Source: Bacillota bacterium (lineage in GTDB: Bacteria > Bacillota > Limnochordia > Darwinibacteriales > Darwinibacteriaceae). From it: a DNA stretch of 64,000 nucleotides. The notes beneath the pieces were generated by a model. The model did no database searches. It was given only the letters and a program-made list of their open reading frames with translations, and had not been told where the DNA came from. Made by a program: the position numbers and the translations under genes. Below, piece after piece: positions 42,003-51,313 of this stretch (its first letter is position 1; each line of letters opens with the position of its first letter). Location of the stretch: positions 1 to 64,000 of the forward strand of contig JAKOTU010000065.1 of assembly GCA_029776155.1 (NCBI GenBank). Reading direction: 5' to 3'.

Positions 42003-42773
42003 CTACCGGCGCAGGTTGCGCACGGTGAAGATGTCGGGATCCACCGCTTCCTGGCTCACTTGCGCCAACTCCAAGATGGTCCGCGTACCCTGGGCATTGC
42101 TGGCCATGATCACCTTGTGGGGAATGAGCTCTCCAGAAACATTCTGGAAGTCATCTAAAAGGAGCGTCTTCGTGAGGGTGTCCCCGGAGCTGTAGAACTC
42201 TATTTTCACAGGAACCATCTGCTCCTTCCAGACCCACATGCGCACTTTAGCGTATAAAGCCCCGGAGTTCTTGGCCTGAAGCTCCAAGACGTAGCAGTCT
42301 ACCCCCTGCTCCACCTGGTCTTGGAGTCTCTGCACAGTGTAGTCAGCTTCGTAATCGAAGTTCCCGCCAATCTCATCGTAGGTGAAATCAGTACCCATGA
42401 AGGAATCGCTGGTCATGTGGGATGCAATGCGGCGCTCCCGGCCCAGCGCTGGCAGGTACAGCCACATCTGGCTTTCGCCGTCCTTAGGTTTGATAGAGAG
42501 AAATTTGGTGCCCCGCACATCGGCTGGAGCTAAGTACTCTAGGAACTGGGCATCGCCCTCTTCATCCATCTTTACGTACACCCGCAGGGAGTAGCTCCGC
42601 TGCGCACCCTTAGCATTCTCGGTGATCATGGTAATTTGCGCGCTGCCCGAACCGCTCATAATGGTCCGGAAATTCAACTCATCTAGAATTTCCTGGCCCG
42701 TTGGGCTTTGGGCGGCTGCCGCCGCGCCCACGGCCAGCACCACTGCCAGCACCAGTACAAACACCCTTTTCAT
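42003..42773 (-). CDS. LolA-like outer-membrane lipoprotein-sorting protein
   Basis: A 256-residue exported protein of the LolA-like family that accompanies MMPL/RND exporters. ATG 42773 has AAAGGGG 7 bases upstream, reading from within the exporter's last codons; an in-frame start at 42791 would overlap it. Signal peptide to about residue 20. The family blocks are SAQITMITENAKGAQRSYSL, GTKFLSIKPKDGESQMWLYL and DSFMGTDFTYDEIGG. LolA-fold proteins carry a lipid chain through the periplasm. The gene lies 4 bases after the exporter gene. Confidence 0.88.
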   Translation of the reverse strand: MKRVFVLVLAVVLAVGAAAAAQSPTGQEILDELNFRTIMSGSGSAQITMITENAKGAQRSYSLRVYVKMDEEGDAQFLEYLAPADVRGTKFLSIKPKDGESQMWLYLPALGRERRIASHMTSDSFMGTDFTYDEIGGNFDYEADYTVQRLQDQVEQGVDCYVLELQAKNSGALYAKVRMWVWKEQMVPVKIEFYSSGDTLTKTLLLDDFQNVSGELIPHKVIMASNAQGTRTILELAQVSQEAVDPDIFTVRNLRR

Positions 42774-42777
42774 CTCT

Positions 42778-45063
42778 CTACCCCTTTCCAAGTTTGCGCT
42801 GCGCGAAGTAGTTCAGTAAAAGCGGAACAACCACAAGCGCCGCTAAGGCACTTACGATCATAGCTGCCGATATGAGCAGGCCGAACACGGCGATGGCCCT
42901 AAAGTGGGAGAAGACCAGGACCAAGAAGCCCACCACCAAGGCCAGGGCATTGTAGATGATGGCCCGACCCGCGGAAGTGCTGGTGCGGTCCAAGGCAGAA
43001 CCGTTTTCCAGCCCATTGGCCCTTTCCCAGCGGTGGCGGCTGATGTAGTGGATGGCATAGTCCACACCGATGCCTATGGCCACGCTGGAGATCATGCTCG
43101 TGACTGCATCCAGGGGCAGGCCCGCAAAACCCATGATCCCAAAATTGACCAGCACAGCGAATACCAAAGGGACCATGCTCAAAAGCCCCAGGGCCACGGA
43201 CCTCATGAGCAGACTGACAATAATCGCCACCATGATGCTGGAGCTGATCAGGCTCGATACCTGGGTCTGGACATAGCGGTTCATGAGCCTGAGCATCACT
43301 TTGGGGGTGCCGGAAAGGTGGGCTTTCAGCCCCGCGCGGGAGTTGTAGCGCTCAGTGAGGAAGCCCTCCACCTCACCAATCACGTAAGCCATCTGCTCCG
43401 CATCGAGGGTTTTCATCTGGGCGGTGACTAAAGCCCGACTGTAGTCGTAGGTAACCAGGGAGTCAAGCCCCTCCCCTCCCTGCATGGAAAAGAGGAGCAG
43501 CAGCTGGGCCACGGCTTCCCTGCTGTCGGGAATGGCATAAAACTCGGGATCGCCATCCCAAAGCGCCTGGTTGAGTTCGCGGATCACATCGGCCACGGAG
43601 GTGGCATGGTTGATGGTATCCCAGGAGTTCAGGTAGTCCTGAATGACCACCAGTTCCTGCAGCACTGCGGGATCTTTAATACCGTCCTCTTCACCCGTAT
43701 CCAGCACTACGGAGATCTGCATGCTCCCGCCGAACACTTCTTCAATTACCATGGTCGCCTGTTTGACCGGACTGGAGGCACCGAAATAGTTCACAATGTT
43801 GCTTTCCAGGGTGATCCGGCCAGCTCCCACACCAGAGGCCACCAAGATGAAGGCAACCACTGCCAGAACCCCTTTGGGACGGGTTACAGCCAGGCGCACA
43901 AAGGCCTGGAGCAGGCGGGTGAGGGGCCCATCCTTTTCAGGTTTATCCTCGGTCAGGCGTACCCGCGGTTCTTTTACCAAGATCAGCAGGGCAGGAACGA
44001 GGCTCAAAGATAAGCCCATGGCCAGCATCACGCCAATGGCGGTGAACACCCCAAATTCCCTGATGGGCTCCACGAAGGCGGTAACCAGGGAAGCAAAACC
44101 GGCAGCTGTGGTCAAGGCCGCCATGGCCACGGGGGAGGTAATGGCGGCAAAGGTTTCCTCCAAGGCCTGTCGTTTGGATAGACCCCGCGCCAGACCTTCT
44201 TGATACTTGTTGAGAATATGAATGCTGGAAGCAATGCCGATGGTCACCAGAATTATTGGCATCACCATGGAGATGATGGAGACGGGGATACCCCTCCAGG
44301 TCATGAACCCCACGGTCCAGATCACGCTGGTCCCCACGGTCACCAGGGGAATTACAATACCCAGGGCCGAACGCAGGGTTGCATAGAGCACCGCCCCGAT
44401 AATCACCACCACAAAGGGCACCAGCTTGAGCAGGTCCTCCTTCATGGCTTGTTCGGTGTAGTAGAGGATGTAGGCATCGCCGACCACGTGAATTTTCTCT
44501 GGACCGCGATAGCGGGCCACCAGCTCTTCGATTTGGGCCATTAGATCATTGCGCTCTGGGCCCAGCCCCAACGCATCCAGTTCCAGGAACAGAGCGGCAC
44601 CGCGACCATCGGCTGTGACCAGTCGGCCGGCATAGGGGCTGTCAAGAATAGCTGCCTGGAACTCCCTAATCGCCTCGGAACTCTGGGGCAGCTCGGCGGT
44701 CATGGGGGCGATTTCAATTCCCCAAAAGCCGCTTTCCACTTTTTGGGCATTGAACGGGCTCTGGACTTCGGCCACGCCTTCTAGAGCCTCCAGCTCCGCG
44801 GCCAAGTTATAGATCTTCTTGAGGACCGTTGGGCTGAACACATCCTCTGCCTCCACGGCGATGAGGAAAAGATCCTGCGTCCCGAAATCCTCCACCACAT
44901 CCATCAATTCCACCAAAACCGGATCGTCCTCAGGGATCATGGCATCAATGCTGGCGTCAAAGGTGATGAGGGGCAGAAAACTTCCCGCGACGACTGTAAG
45001 CACTACTACAACTGCAATCACCAGTCGGGGATGGTCTAAAACTAGCTTGAACCAGCGCTGCAA
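42778..45063 (-). CDS. RND/MMPL-family lipid or amphiphile exporter
   Basis: A 761-residue inner-membrane exporter of the RND superfamily (MMPL/COG1033 type). It has the two-fold layout: an N-terminal helix, a periplasmic loop (about 45-205), a six-helix bundle, a second helix and loop (about 440-600) and a second bundle. ISMVMPIILVTIGIASSIHI in the first and SSVAIGIGVDYAIHYISRHR in the second bundle are the family's GD-type transmembrane motifs. TTG 45063 has GAGGTG upstream. With the LolA-like and barrel proteins it forms an envelope-spanning route. Cargo unknown. Confidence 0.9.
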   Translation of the reverse strand: MQRWFKLVLDHPRLVIAVVVVLTVVAGSFLPLITFDASIDAMIPEDDPVLVELMDVVEDFGTQDLFLIAVEAEDVFSPTVLKKIYNLAAELEALEGVAEVQSPFNAQKVESGFWGIEIAPMTAELPQSSEAIREFQAAILDSPYAGRLVTADGRGAALFLELDALGLGPERNDLMAQIEELVARYRGPEKIHVVGDAYILYYTEQAMKEDLLKLVPFVVVIIGAVLYATLRSALGIVIPLVTVGTSVIWTVGFMTWRGIPVSIISMVMPIILVTIGIASSIHILNKYQEGLARGLSKRQALEETFAAITSPVAMAALTTAAGFASLVTAFVEPIREFGVFTAIGVMLAMGLSLSLVPALLILVKEPRVRLTEDKPEKDGPLTRLLQAFVRLAVTRPKGVLAVVAFILVASGVGAGRITLESNIVNYFGASSPVKQATMVIEEVFGGSMQISVVLDTGEEDGIKDPAVLQELVVIQDYLNSWDTINHATSVADVIRELNQALWDGDPEFYAIPDSREAVAQLLLLFSMQGGEGLDSLVTYDYSRALVTAQMKTLDAEQMAYVIGEVEGFLTERYNSRAGLKAHLSGTPKVMLRLMNRYVQTQVSSLISSSIMVAIIVSLLMRSVALGLLSMVPLVFAVLVNFGIMGFAGLPLDAVTSMISSVAIGIGVDYAIHYISRHRWERANGLENGSALDRTSTSAGRAIIYNALALVVGFLVLVFSHFRAIAVFGLLISAAMIVSALAALVVVPLLLNYFAQRKLGKG

Positions 45064-45068
45064 TTAGT

Positions 45069-45644
45069 TCACCTCTTTCTCAGCTGAAAGATCAGATTTA
45101 GTGCATCGAGACTTACTGATGCCGTTTCCCGGGGTTCCAGCAAGATCTGCACCGCAATACCGAAGATCCCTCCCAAAAACAGACCAGAAAGCACCTCTGG
45201 TGAGTAGCCGGGGCCCAGTTCCTCCAACACTTCCTCGGTGAACACCTCCGTGGCAAACTGGTCGATGATCACCTGCAGGATCTCCCGGACCTGCTCCCGC
45301 AGGGATGCGGAACGCAGGGCCAACCCCACCAAATCGTACAGCACCAGGAACAGTTCCGGCTCGCGGGTTAAAACCTCCTGGTAGAGTTTGAGGAAGCGTT
45401 CTCCCTTTTCCCAGGGAGACATCTCGGGCTGCAGCTCCTCCACGAATTCGGAATAGCGACGGGCTACGCGCCTGACCACTGCAAGAAGGAGCCCCTCCTT
45501 ATTCTGATAGTGATAGCTGATTTGGCTTAGGGCCACCTGGGCCTCGTCGGCGATTTGGCGCAGAGATGTCTGGGCGTACCCTTCCCGGGCTATCACATTG
45601 TAGGCGGCATCGAGGATTTTCTCCTCCTGGGATTTTTCCAGCAC
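45069..45644 (-). CDS. TetR-family repressor of the export operon
   Basis: A 191-residue TetR regulator. The DNA-binding part is ILDAAYNVIAREGYAQTSLR plus QIADEAQVALSQISYHYQNK; the C-terminal ligand domain is hydrophobic. GTG 45644 has a G-rich site upstream. It is the first gene of the operon with the exporter 5 bases downstream, and a near-perfect 16-bp palindrome lies 20 bases before its start, so it likely represses itself and the exporter until a lipid-like ligand binds. Confidence 0.9.
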   Translation of the reverse strand: MLEKSQEEKILDAAYNVIAREGYAQTSLRQIADEAQVALSQISYHYQNKEGLLLAVVRRVARRYSEFVEELQPEMSPWEKGERFLKLYQEVLTREPELFLVLYDLVGLALRSASLREQVREILQVIIDQFATEVFTEEVLEELGPGYSPEVLSGLFLGGIFGIAVQILLEPRETASVSLDALNLIFQLRKR

Positions 45645-45663
45645 AGCCCACCCCCCTTTTCAA

Positions 45664-45679
45664 TCGGACGGCCGTTCGA
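45664..45679. promoter_or_regulatory. Probable TetR operator
   Basis: TCGGACGGCCGTTCGA, 14 of 16 bases symmetric, centred on ACGGCCGT. On the minus strand it follows a TATAAT -10 box at 45697-45692, so a bound TetR dimer would block the start region. No good -35 box was found. Confidence 0.7.
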
Positions 45680-45781
45680 ACCGTTGATCATATTATATCT
45701 TTTCTTGGCACGAAATGCTACCAATACCGAAAAAAAGGATCAGCCCGCGGCGAGGAGAAACTATGCCCAGGAGGTGATCCA

Positions 45782-46288
45782 GTGTACGACTACTTCATCG
45801 GCATCCGCCTGCCCAAGAAACTAGAAGAGGCCTGCGAGCACTACCGGCGCGCCTTTCGGGCTCCCCGCACCATCGCCCATATCACGGTGGTTGCCCCCTT
45901 TAACTGGGATCAAAGCGTCGCCGAACTGCACGAACTGCTCAAGGAGGCAGTACAGCCCTTGGCACCCTTTCTGATCCGCGGCAGCGGCCTGGGTTCCTTT
46001 GGCACTAGGGTGCTGTTTGTCAACGTAACTTTAAGCGAGGAGCTGCTGCAGCTGCACAAAAACTTGACGGCCGGTCTCCAAGGGGCAGGTGTGAAGGTAG
46101 ACCGCCGTCCCTACCATCCCCATATTACCCTGGCCACCAGGCTCAGCCCGGCGCGCTTTTGCCGCTATAAGCAGGAACTGGAGGGTTTTTCACCGAGCTA
46201 CGCCTTTCCATGTACAGCAATCAGCTTGTTTGAGTTCACCGCGGACAGAAGGTGGGAAGAACAGGCCCAAATTGCGCTTCCAGGCTAG
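45782..46288 (+). CDS. LigT-like 2H phosphoesterase (2'-5' RNA ligase family)
   Basis: A 168-residue protein with the two H-x-T motifs of the 2H superfamily: AHITVVAPFNW near residue 39 and HPHITLATRLS near residue 118. Members open cyclic phosphates or 2'-5' linkages in RNA and nucleotides. GTG 45782 follows AGGAGGTG with 4-5 bases, whereas the frame extends far upstream through the TetR promoter without a ribosome site. It is divergent from the TetR operon. Confidence 0.85.
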   Translation: MYDYFIGIRLPKKLEEACEHYRRAFRAPRTIAHITVVAPFNWDQSVAELHELLKEAVQPLAPFLIRGSGLGSFGTRVLFVNVTLSEELLQLHKNLTAGLQGAGVKVDRRPYHPHITLATRLSPARFCRYKQELEGFSPSYAFPCTAISLFEFTADRRWEEQAQIALPG

Positions 46289-46298
46289 ATCTGGCAGC

Positions 46299-46327
46299 TT
46301 GTGTTTGTATTGATAATTTGATATTAT
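46299..46327 (+). promoter_or_regulatory. Probable promoter of the flavodiiron gene
   Basis: TTGTGT (46299-46304), 17 bases, TATTAT (46322-46327), 28 bases before the GTG. Confidence 0.5.
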
Positions 46328-46354
46328 CTCCCTAAAAAGAAAAGGGGTGTTTTT

Positions 46355-47548
46355 GTGCGCACGGCAAAGAAACTGACTGATAAAGTCACTTGGGTCGGCA
46401 AAGTGGATTGGGAACTGGAGACCTTCCACGGCGATGAGTATTCCACCCATAAAGGCACATCGTACAACTCCTACCTGATCCGTGACGAAAAGGTGGTGCT
46501 CATCGACACCGTCTGGCTGCCCTACGACCGTGAGTTTGTGGAACATCTGCGTTCCGAAATTGACCTGCAGGAAATTGATTACATAATCATTCAGCACGCG
46601 GAAATTGACCACAGCGGCGCCTTGCTCGAGCTGATGCGGGAAATTCCAGATACACCCATCTACTGCACCAAAAACGGCGAAAGGATCCTCAAAGGGCACT
46701 TCCACCAAGATTGGAATATCGTTACCGTCAAGACCGGCGATACCCTAGACATCGGTCAATCCCAGCTCATTTTTGTGGAAGCCCCCATGCTGCACTGGCC
46801 CGACACCATGTTCACCTACATGACCGGGGAGAACATCCTGTTCAGCAACGACGCCTTTGGCCAGCACTATGCCACTGAGTCTCTGTACAACGATGCCGCG
46901 GATCAGTGCGAGCTGTTTGCCGAGGCCATGAAGTACTATGCCAACATCCTCACACCCTTCAGCGCCCTGGTGAAAAAGAAGATCAATGAAGTTCTGGCCA
47001 TGGAACTGCCCGTGAACCTGATCTGCACCAGCCACGGCGTCATCTGGAGGGACGACCCCGCCCAGATCATCCACAAGTATCTGGAGTGGGCAGATAACTA
47101 CCAGGAAAACCAAATCAGTATCGTGTATGATACCATGTGGAACTCCACCAGGCTCATGGCGGAAGCCATAGCCGCCGGAATCCAGGCGGAGGATCCCAAG
47201 GTTACGGTGAAGCTGTTCAACGCAGCCAAGTATGACAAAAACGATATTGTCACCGAGATCTTCAAATCAAAGGCCATCCTGGCCGGCTCCCCCACGGTCA
47301 ACAACCGGTACCTCTCCTCCATGGGGGGACTTTTGGAGATGGTTAAGGGCCTGAAGTTCAAGAACAAGAAAGCCGCAGCCTTTGGCAGCTACGGCTGGAG
47401 CGGCGAATCGGTGAAGCTGCTCACAGAAGATCTGGCCAGCGCAGGCTTTGTGATTGTGGGCGACGGGTACAGAAGCCTTTGGGTACCTGATGAAGAAGTA
47501 CTGCAGGCCTGCCAAGAGTTTGGCCGCAGTTTCGTACGCAGCCTCTAG
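46355..47548 (+). CDS. Flavodiiron protein (FprA-type oxygen or NO reductase)
   Basis: A 397-residue A-type flavodiiron protein. The N-terminal metallo-beta-lactamase domain carries the di-iron ligands in QHAEIDHSG (His81, Glu83, Asp85, His86), then DAFGQHYA and TSHGVIWR; the C-terminal flavodoxin domain (about 250-397) begins SIVYDTMWNSTRLMAEAI and binds FMN. Such proteins reduce O2 to water or NO to N2O in anaerobes. GTG 46355 has AAGGGGTG upstream. No rubredoxin gene is adjacent, so electrons must come from a partner elsewhere. Confidence 0.95.
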   Translation: MRTAKKLTDKVTWVGKVDWELETFHGDEYSTHKGTSYNSYLIRDEKVVLIDTVWLPYDREFVEHLRSEIDLQEIDYIIIQHAEIDHSGALLELMREIPDTPIYCTKNGERILKGHFHQDWNIVTVKTGDTLDIGQSQLIFVEAPMLHWPDTMFTYMTGENILFSNDAFGQHYATESLYNDAADQCELFAEAMKYYANILTPFSALVKKKINEVLAMELPVNLICTSHGVIWRDDPAQIIHKYLEWADNYQENQISIVYDTMWNSTRLMAEAIAAGIQAEDPKVTVKLFNAAKYDKNDIVTEIFKSKAILAGSPTVNNRYLSSMGGLLEMVKGLKFKNKKAAAFGSYGWSGESVKLLTEDLASAGFVIVGDGYRSLWVPDEEVLQACQEFGRSFVRSL

Positions 47549-47753
47549 GACCATAGAGTATTCTGGAGCCGCAAGCAGCAGCCTGCGGCTTGCTGACCTT
47601 CACCGCTGCCTGCGTCAAGGCGCCCCTTTGGCGGCGCATGGTTCTGCCCATAATCACAGATGCTATTAATAATCCTTAGCGAAACAGCAGGAAAAGATTA
47701 CCCCATGCAGAAATGTTGTGGAAACATTCCATCAACAGCGCGGAGGCCATTAG

Positions 47754-48548
47754 ATGGTAAGGACAAAAGCAGCAGGGCTGTGGCTGGCCCTGACGTTGAT
47801 CATATATTGCTCCCTCGTTTGCCCAGCAGAAGCCGAACAGCTGTACCTCAACGAGCTCTTGGAGAGCCATCCCCATATCCAGGTGCCCAAGGAAGATCCC
47901 ATCGTGCGTACCTTGGAGTTGAACTTAGAACCACCCGTTCCCGGGCTGGAACCGGAAGCGCTTCCCGCGCCCGCGCCTCTGCCGCAGCGCAAAATCGCCT
48001 TGACCTTCGACGACGGCCCCGATCGGATCAACACCCCCAAGATCTTGGATATTCTCCGGGACGAGCAAGTGGTGGCCACCTTTTTCGTGCTGGGGGAAAA
48101 AGTGGAGCGCTATCCAGAGGTAACCCAGCGCATTTTTCAAGAAGGGCACCTGCTGGCCAACCATTCCCGCACCCACGCGGACTTTGCCGAGCTGTCCAAT
48201 GAAGAGATCCTCTTTTTAGAACTGGAGCCCACCTCGGCCGCGGTGGAAAGGCTCACCGGGTATTATCCCCGCATCATGCGCCCGCCCTATGGTTCTCTGC
48301 GCCAGGATTCGGTGGTTTTCCTGCGGGAAAGCGGGTGGCAGATTGTGCGCTGGTCCCTGGATACTTTCGACTGGGACAGCACCCGCAACTCCCCAGAGGA
48401 GATCATTGAGCGCGTTAAAACCCAGCATCACAACAAGGCCGTCGTGCTCATGCACTGCAACGGCCCTGCCACCATCCAGGCTCTGCCCGGGATCATCAAG
48501 GTCCTGCGCGGCTTGGGTTATGAGTTTGTTCCGGTAAATCAGCTCTAG
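47754..48548 (+). CDS. Exported polysaccharide deacetylase (NodB family)
   Basis: A 264-residue carbohydrate esterase-4 enzyme that removes acetyl groups from peptidoglycan or another N-acetylated glycan. A signal-like hydrophobic N-terminus is followed by a Pro-rich stretch (about 60-80). The NodB domain has TFDDGPD (catalytic and metal Asp), NHSRTHADF (zinc His pair), RPPYGSLRQDS and LMHCNGPAT. The MHCNG form of the last motif, with Cys in place of the usual D/G, is less common. ATG 47754 has GGAGG 7 bases upstream. The 206 bases before it contain only a short hairpin near 47566-47590. The amidohydrolase gene follows 49 bases later. Confidence 0.9.
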   Translation: MVRTKAAGLWLALTLIIYCSLVCPAEAEQLYLNELLESHPHIQVPKEDPIVRTLELNLEPPVPGLEPEALPAPAPLPQRKIALTFDDGPDRINTPKILDILRDEQVVATFFVLGEKVERYPEVTQRIFQEGHLLANHSRTHADFAELSNEEILFLELEPTSAAVERLTGYYPRIMRPPYGSLRQDSVVFLRESGWQIVRWSLDTFDWDSTRNSPEEIIERVKTQHHNKAVVLMHCNGPATIQALPGIIKVLRGLGYEFVPVNQL

Positions 48549-48597
48549 TCTTTCTGCTGTACAAGGCAGAATAGAGAATGCAAAGGAGGCGGGGGCA

Positions 48598-50229
48598 GTG
48601 GCGGCAACACCACGGGCAACAAGCATCTTCCTCAATGCCCAGATGCTCACTTTAGATCCCCATTTACCCAGGGCAGAAGCCCTGGCGGTGCAGGGAGAAA
48701 GGATTCTTGCGGTGGGCCGGCAGGATGAGATCCTGGCTTGGGCCGGTCCCCAGACCAGCACAGAGAATCTCCACGGACAGTTTGTGATCCCCGGGCTGCA
48801 GGACAGCCACCTGCACCTGCTCAGCTGGGGCTGGACTTTGGATGGCGTGCAGCTGGCCGGGGTTCGTTCCATCCCAGAGGTGATCGCGCGGGGCCAGGCT
48901 TATCTCCGAGAGAATCCCGGGCGGGAGTGGATTGTGGGCCGGGGCTTTAACGAGGAGCTCTTCAGTTCCCGCAGGCTGCCCACCAAGGAAGATTTGGATC
49001 AGATTTCCCGTACCCATCCCGTGCTCTTCACCAGGGTGTGCGGACATATCTGTTGTGTCAACTCCCAAGCTCTGCAGCTGGCTGGGATTGGGGCCAGCAC
49101 AGCCGATCCACCCGGCGGCCGCATTGATCGGGAAGACCAGACCGGAGAGCCCACGGGCGTACTGCGGGAAAATGCCATAGAACTAGTAACAAGGCTTCTG
49201 CCCTCCCCCACGGTGGAAGACCTAAAAAGGGTCATCCGCAGGGCCAGCGCCGCGGCTGCCGCGCTGGGGCTCACCACAGTGCAGAGTAATGACCTGCACG
49301 GGGCCGCGGATCTCCAGGACAGGCTCCAGGCCTACCGGGAGCTGGACCAAAGTGGGGAACTGCCCATCCGCATTATCCTGCAAGCCACCATGCCCACCTT
49401 GGCAGACCTCCGGGCTTACCTGGATCTCTACCACAGCTTCAGACCCAGCTCCAAGCTGCAGCTCGGACCGCTCAAGCTCTTTGCCGATGGCTCCCTGGGC
49501 GGCAGGACCGCAGCTTTAAGCCGCCCCTATGCCGATGATCCCCAAACGGACGGCATGCTCATCTATGAGCAGGAAGAACTCAACGAGCTCATCTGCACGG
49601 CAGCCCAGCACAATCTCCAGGTAGCGGTGCATGCCATTGGGGATCGGGCCTTAGACCAGGTCTTGAACGGGTTTGCCCGGGCCCGGGAGCTCTATCCGGC
49701 GTGGAGCAGGCGTCCCCGGGTGATCCACGCCCAGATCACCCGGGCTGACCAGCTTGAGCGCATGGCCAAGCTCGGCGTGACAGCCGATATCCAACCCATT
49801 TTCGTCCCCACTGACCTGCATTTCGCCGAGCGGCGCATTGGCCCCGAGCTTGCCCGCTGCGCCTACAGCTGGAAAACCATGCACAGCCTAGGCATCCCCA
49901 CAGCAGGCGGTTCAGATTGCCCCGTTGAACCGTGCAACCCCTTCTGGGGTATGCATGCCGCCCTGACCAGGCAGGACCGGGAAGGGTACCCTCCCGGCGG
50001 TTGGCTGCCCCACGAGCGGCTGAGCCCTACGGAGGCCCTCCAGCTCTTCACTTTGGGCCCTGCCTATGCCGCCCACGAAGAAGGGCTCAGCGGGAGCTTA
50101 ACCCCGGGCAAGCGGGCCGATTTCGTGGTGCTGCCCCGCAACCCTTTGGAAATAGAGCCCGAGGGACTGCTCACACTCGCCAGCACAGCCACCTATGTAG
50201 GCGGAAACAGAGTTCACCCCAAAAATTAA
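48598..50229 (+). CDS. Amidohydrolase family 3 protein (YtcJ-like)
   Basis: A 543-residue metal-dependent amidohydrolase. FVIPGLQDSHLHLLSWG gives the first H-x-H metal pair, LKLFADGSLGGRTAALSRPY and VHAIGDRALDQVL give later ligands, and GGSDCPVEPCNP carries the final Asp. These YtcJ-type proteins hydrolyse N-acyl or formyl groups, but substrates are mostly unknown. GTG 48598 has AAAGGAGG upstream. A terminator follows. Confidence 0.9.
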   Translation: MAATPRATSIFLNAQMLTLDPHLPRAEALAVQGERILAVGRQDEILAWAGPQTSTENLHGQFVIPGLQDSHLHLLSWGWTLDGVQLAGVRSIPEVIARGQAYLRENPGREWIVGRGFNEELFSSRRLPTKEDLDQISRTHPVLFTRVCGHICCVNSQALQLAGIGASTADPPGGRIDREDQTGEPTGVLRENAIELVTRLLPSPTVEDLKRVIRRASAAAAALGLTTVQSNDLHGAADLQDRLQAYRELDQSGELPIRIILQATMPTLADLRAYLDLYHSFRPSSKLQLGPLKLFADGSLGGRTAALSRPYADDPQTDGMLIYEQEELNELICTAAQHNLQVAVHAIGDRALDQVLNGFARARELYPAWSRRPRVIHAQITRADQLERMAKLGVTADIQPIFVPTDLHFAERRIGPELARCAYSWKTMHSLGIPTAGGSDCPVEPCNPFWGMHAALTRQDREGYPPGGWLPHERLSPTEALQLFTLGPAYAAHEEGLSGSLTPGKRADFVVLPRNPLEIEPEGLLTLASTATYVGGNRVHPKN

Positions 50230-50252
50230 CCCGGCAGCAGGGCCGGGTTTTC
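50228..50252. terminator. Terminator between convergent genes
   Basis: AACCCGGC (50228-50235) and GCCGGGTT (50242-50249), loop of 6, then TTCT. Confidence 0.8.
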
Positions 50253-51293
50253 TTATCTACTCTGGAAAAGCTCTGTGCAGCGGTGGATAAACCTGTCCAC
50301 CACCTCTTCCGGGCAGGCCCAGGAGGTGACCAGCCGCACCACCGAGTGCTCCTCATCCGCCTGCTGCCAGATGTAGAAGGCGTAGTCTTTCTGCAGTTCG
50401 GCGATGATCCAATTGGGAAGAATAGGGAAGATTTGGTTGGACGGCGAGTCCACCAGAAACCGACAGCCAAGGCTGCGCAGCGCCCGTTGGATCCGGTTGG
50501 CCATGCTGTTGGCGTGCTCAGCAAGGCGGAAAAAGAGATCGTCCCGGAAAAGCTCCCGAAACTGCAAGCCCAAGAGCCGACCCTTAGCCAGCAGTGCCCC
50601 CTTCTGCTTGATATGAAAGCGGAAATCGGTCTGCAGCTGCTCGCTGCAGATCACCAGGGCTTCGCCAATAAGGGCGCCGTTTTTGGTCCCGCCGATGTAA
50701 AAGGCATCCACCATACTGGCCAGATCCGCTAGGGTCAGGTCGTTCCCCTCCGATGTCAGGGCCGAGCCCAGGCGCGCCCCATCCACGTAAAGGAGCAGGT
50801 TGTGCTGGCGGCAGAAGCTGCTCAGCTCCATCAGTTCCCGTTTGGTATAAATGGACCCCAGTTCCGTGGTGTTGGAGATATAGACCAGTCTAGGTTTGAC
50901 CATGTGCTCATCCACGTGGAAGTCCAGTACCGCCTGCACATCTTCGGGCCTGAGCTTGCCGTCTTGGCCCGGCACCGCAATCACCTTGTGGCCGGTAGCT
51001 TCAATGGCCCCGGCTTCATGCACCCCAATATGGCCGGTCTGCGGGGATACGGCCGCCTCATGGGGGCGCAAAAAGGCGGAGATGGCAATGAGGTTGGTCT
51101 GGGTGCCCCCGGGGATAAAGTGTATGTCCACATCGCTGCGTCCCATTTTGGCTTTGATCAGCTCCGCGGCTTCTCTGCAGAAGGGATCCTCGCCGTAGCC
51201 TGCCACCTGCTGCAAATTGGTCTCCAGCAGGGCCTGCAGGATCCTCGGATGGGCCCCTTCGCTGTAGTCATTGGTAAAACTGTACATGTTCAC
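50253..51293 (-). CDS. Threonine aldolase/beta-eliminating lyase family PLP enzyme
   Basis: A 346-residue PLP enzyme of the low-specificity threonine aldolase family, which splits threonine or related beta-hydroxy amino acids to glycine and an aldehyde. Seen: TNDYSEGAHPRILQAL at the N-terminus, FIPGGTQTNLIAISA, and the PLP lysine in YIGGTKNGALIGEAL. The GTG at 51293 or ATG at 51287 is the start. It lies 20 bases after the ABC ATPase gene and may share its operon, though no functional link is known. Confidence 0.87.
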   Translation of the reverse strand: MNMYSFTNDYSEGAHPRILQALLETNLQQVAGYGEDPFCREAAELIKAKMGRSDVDIHFIPGGTQTNLIAISAFLRPHEAAVSPQTGHIGVHEAGAIEATGHKVIAVPGQDGKLRPEDVQAVLDFHVDEHMVKPRLVYISNTTELGSIYTKRELMELSSFCRQHNLLLYVDGARLGSALTSEGNDLTLADLASMVDAFYIGGTKNGALIGEALVICSEQLQTDFRFHIKQKGALLAKGRLLGLQFRELFRDDLFFRLAEHANSMANRIQRALRSLGCRFLVDSPSNQIFPILPNWIIAELQKDYAFYIWQQADEEHSVVRLVTSWACPEEVVDRFIHRCTELFQSR

Positions 51294-51313
51294 TTCACCT
51301 TCATTGTCCCTCT

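Noticed and set aside
47566-47590. Terminator after the flavodiiron gene
   Set aside because: GCCGCA/TGCGGC can form a stem but no T run follows on either strand.
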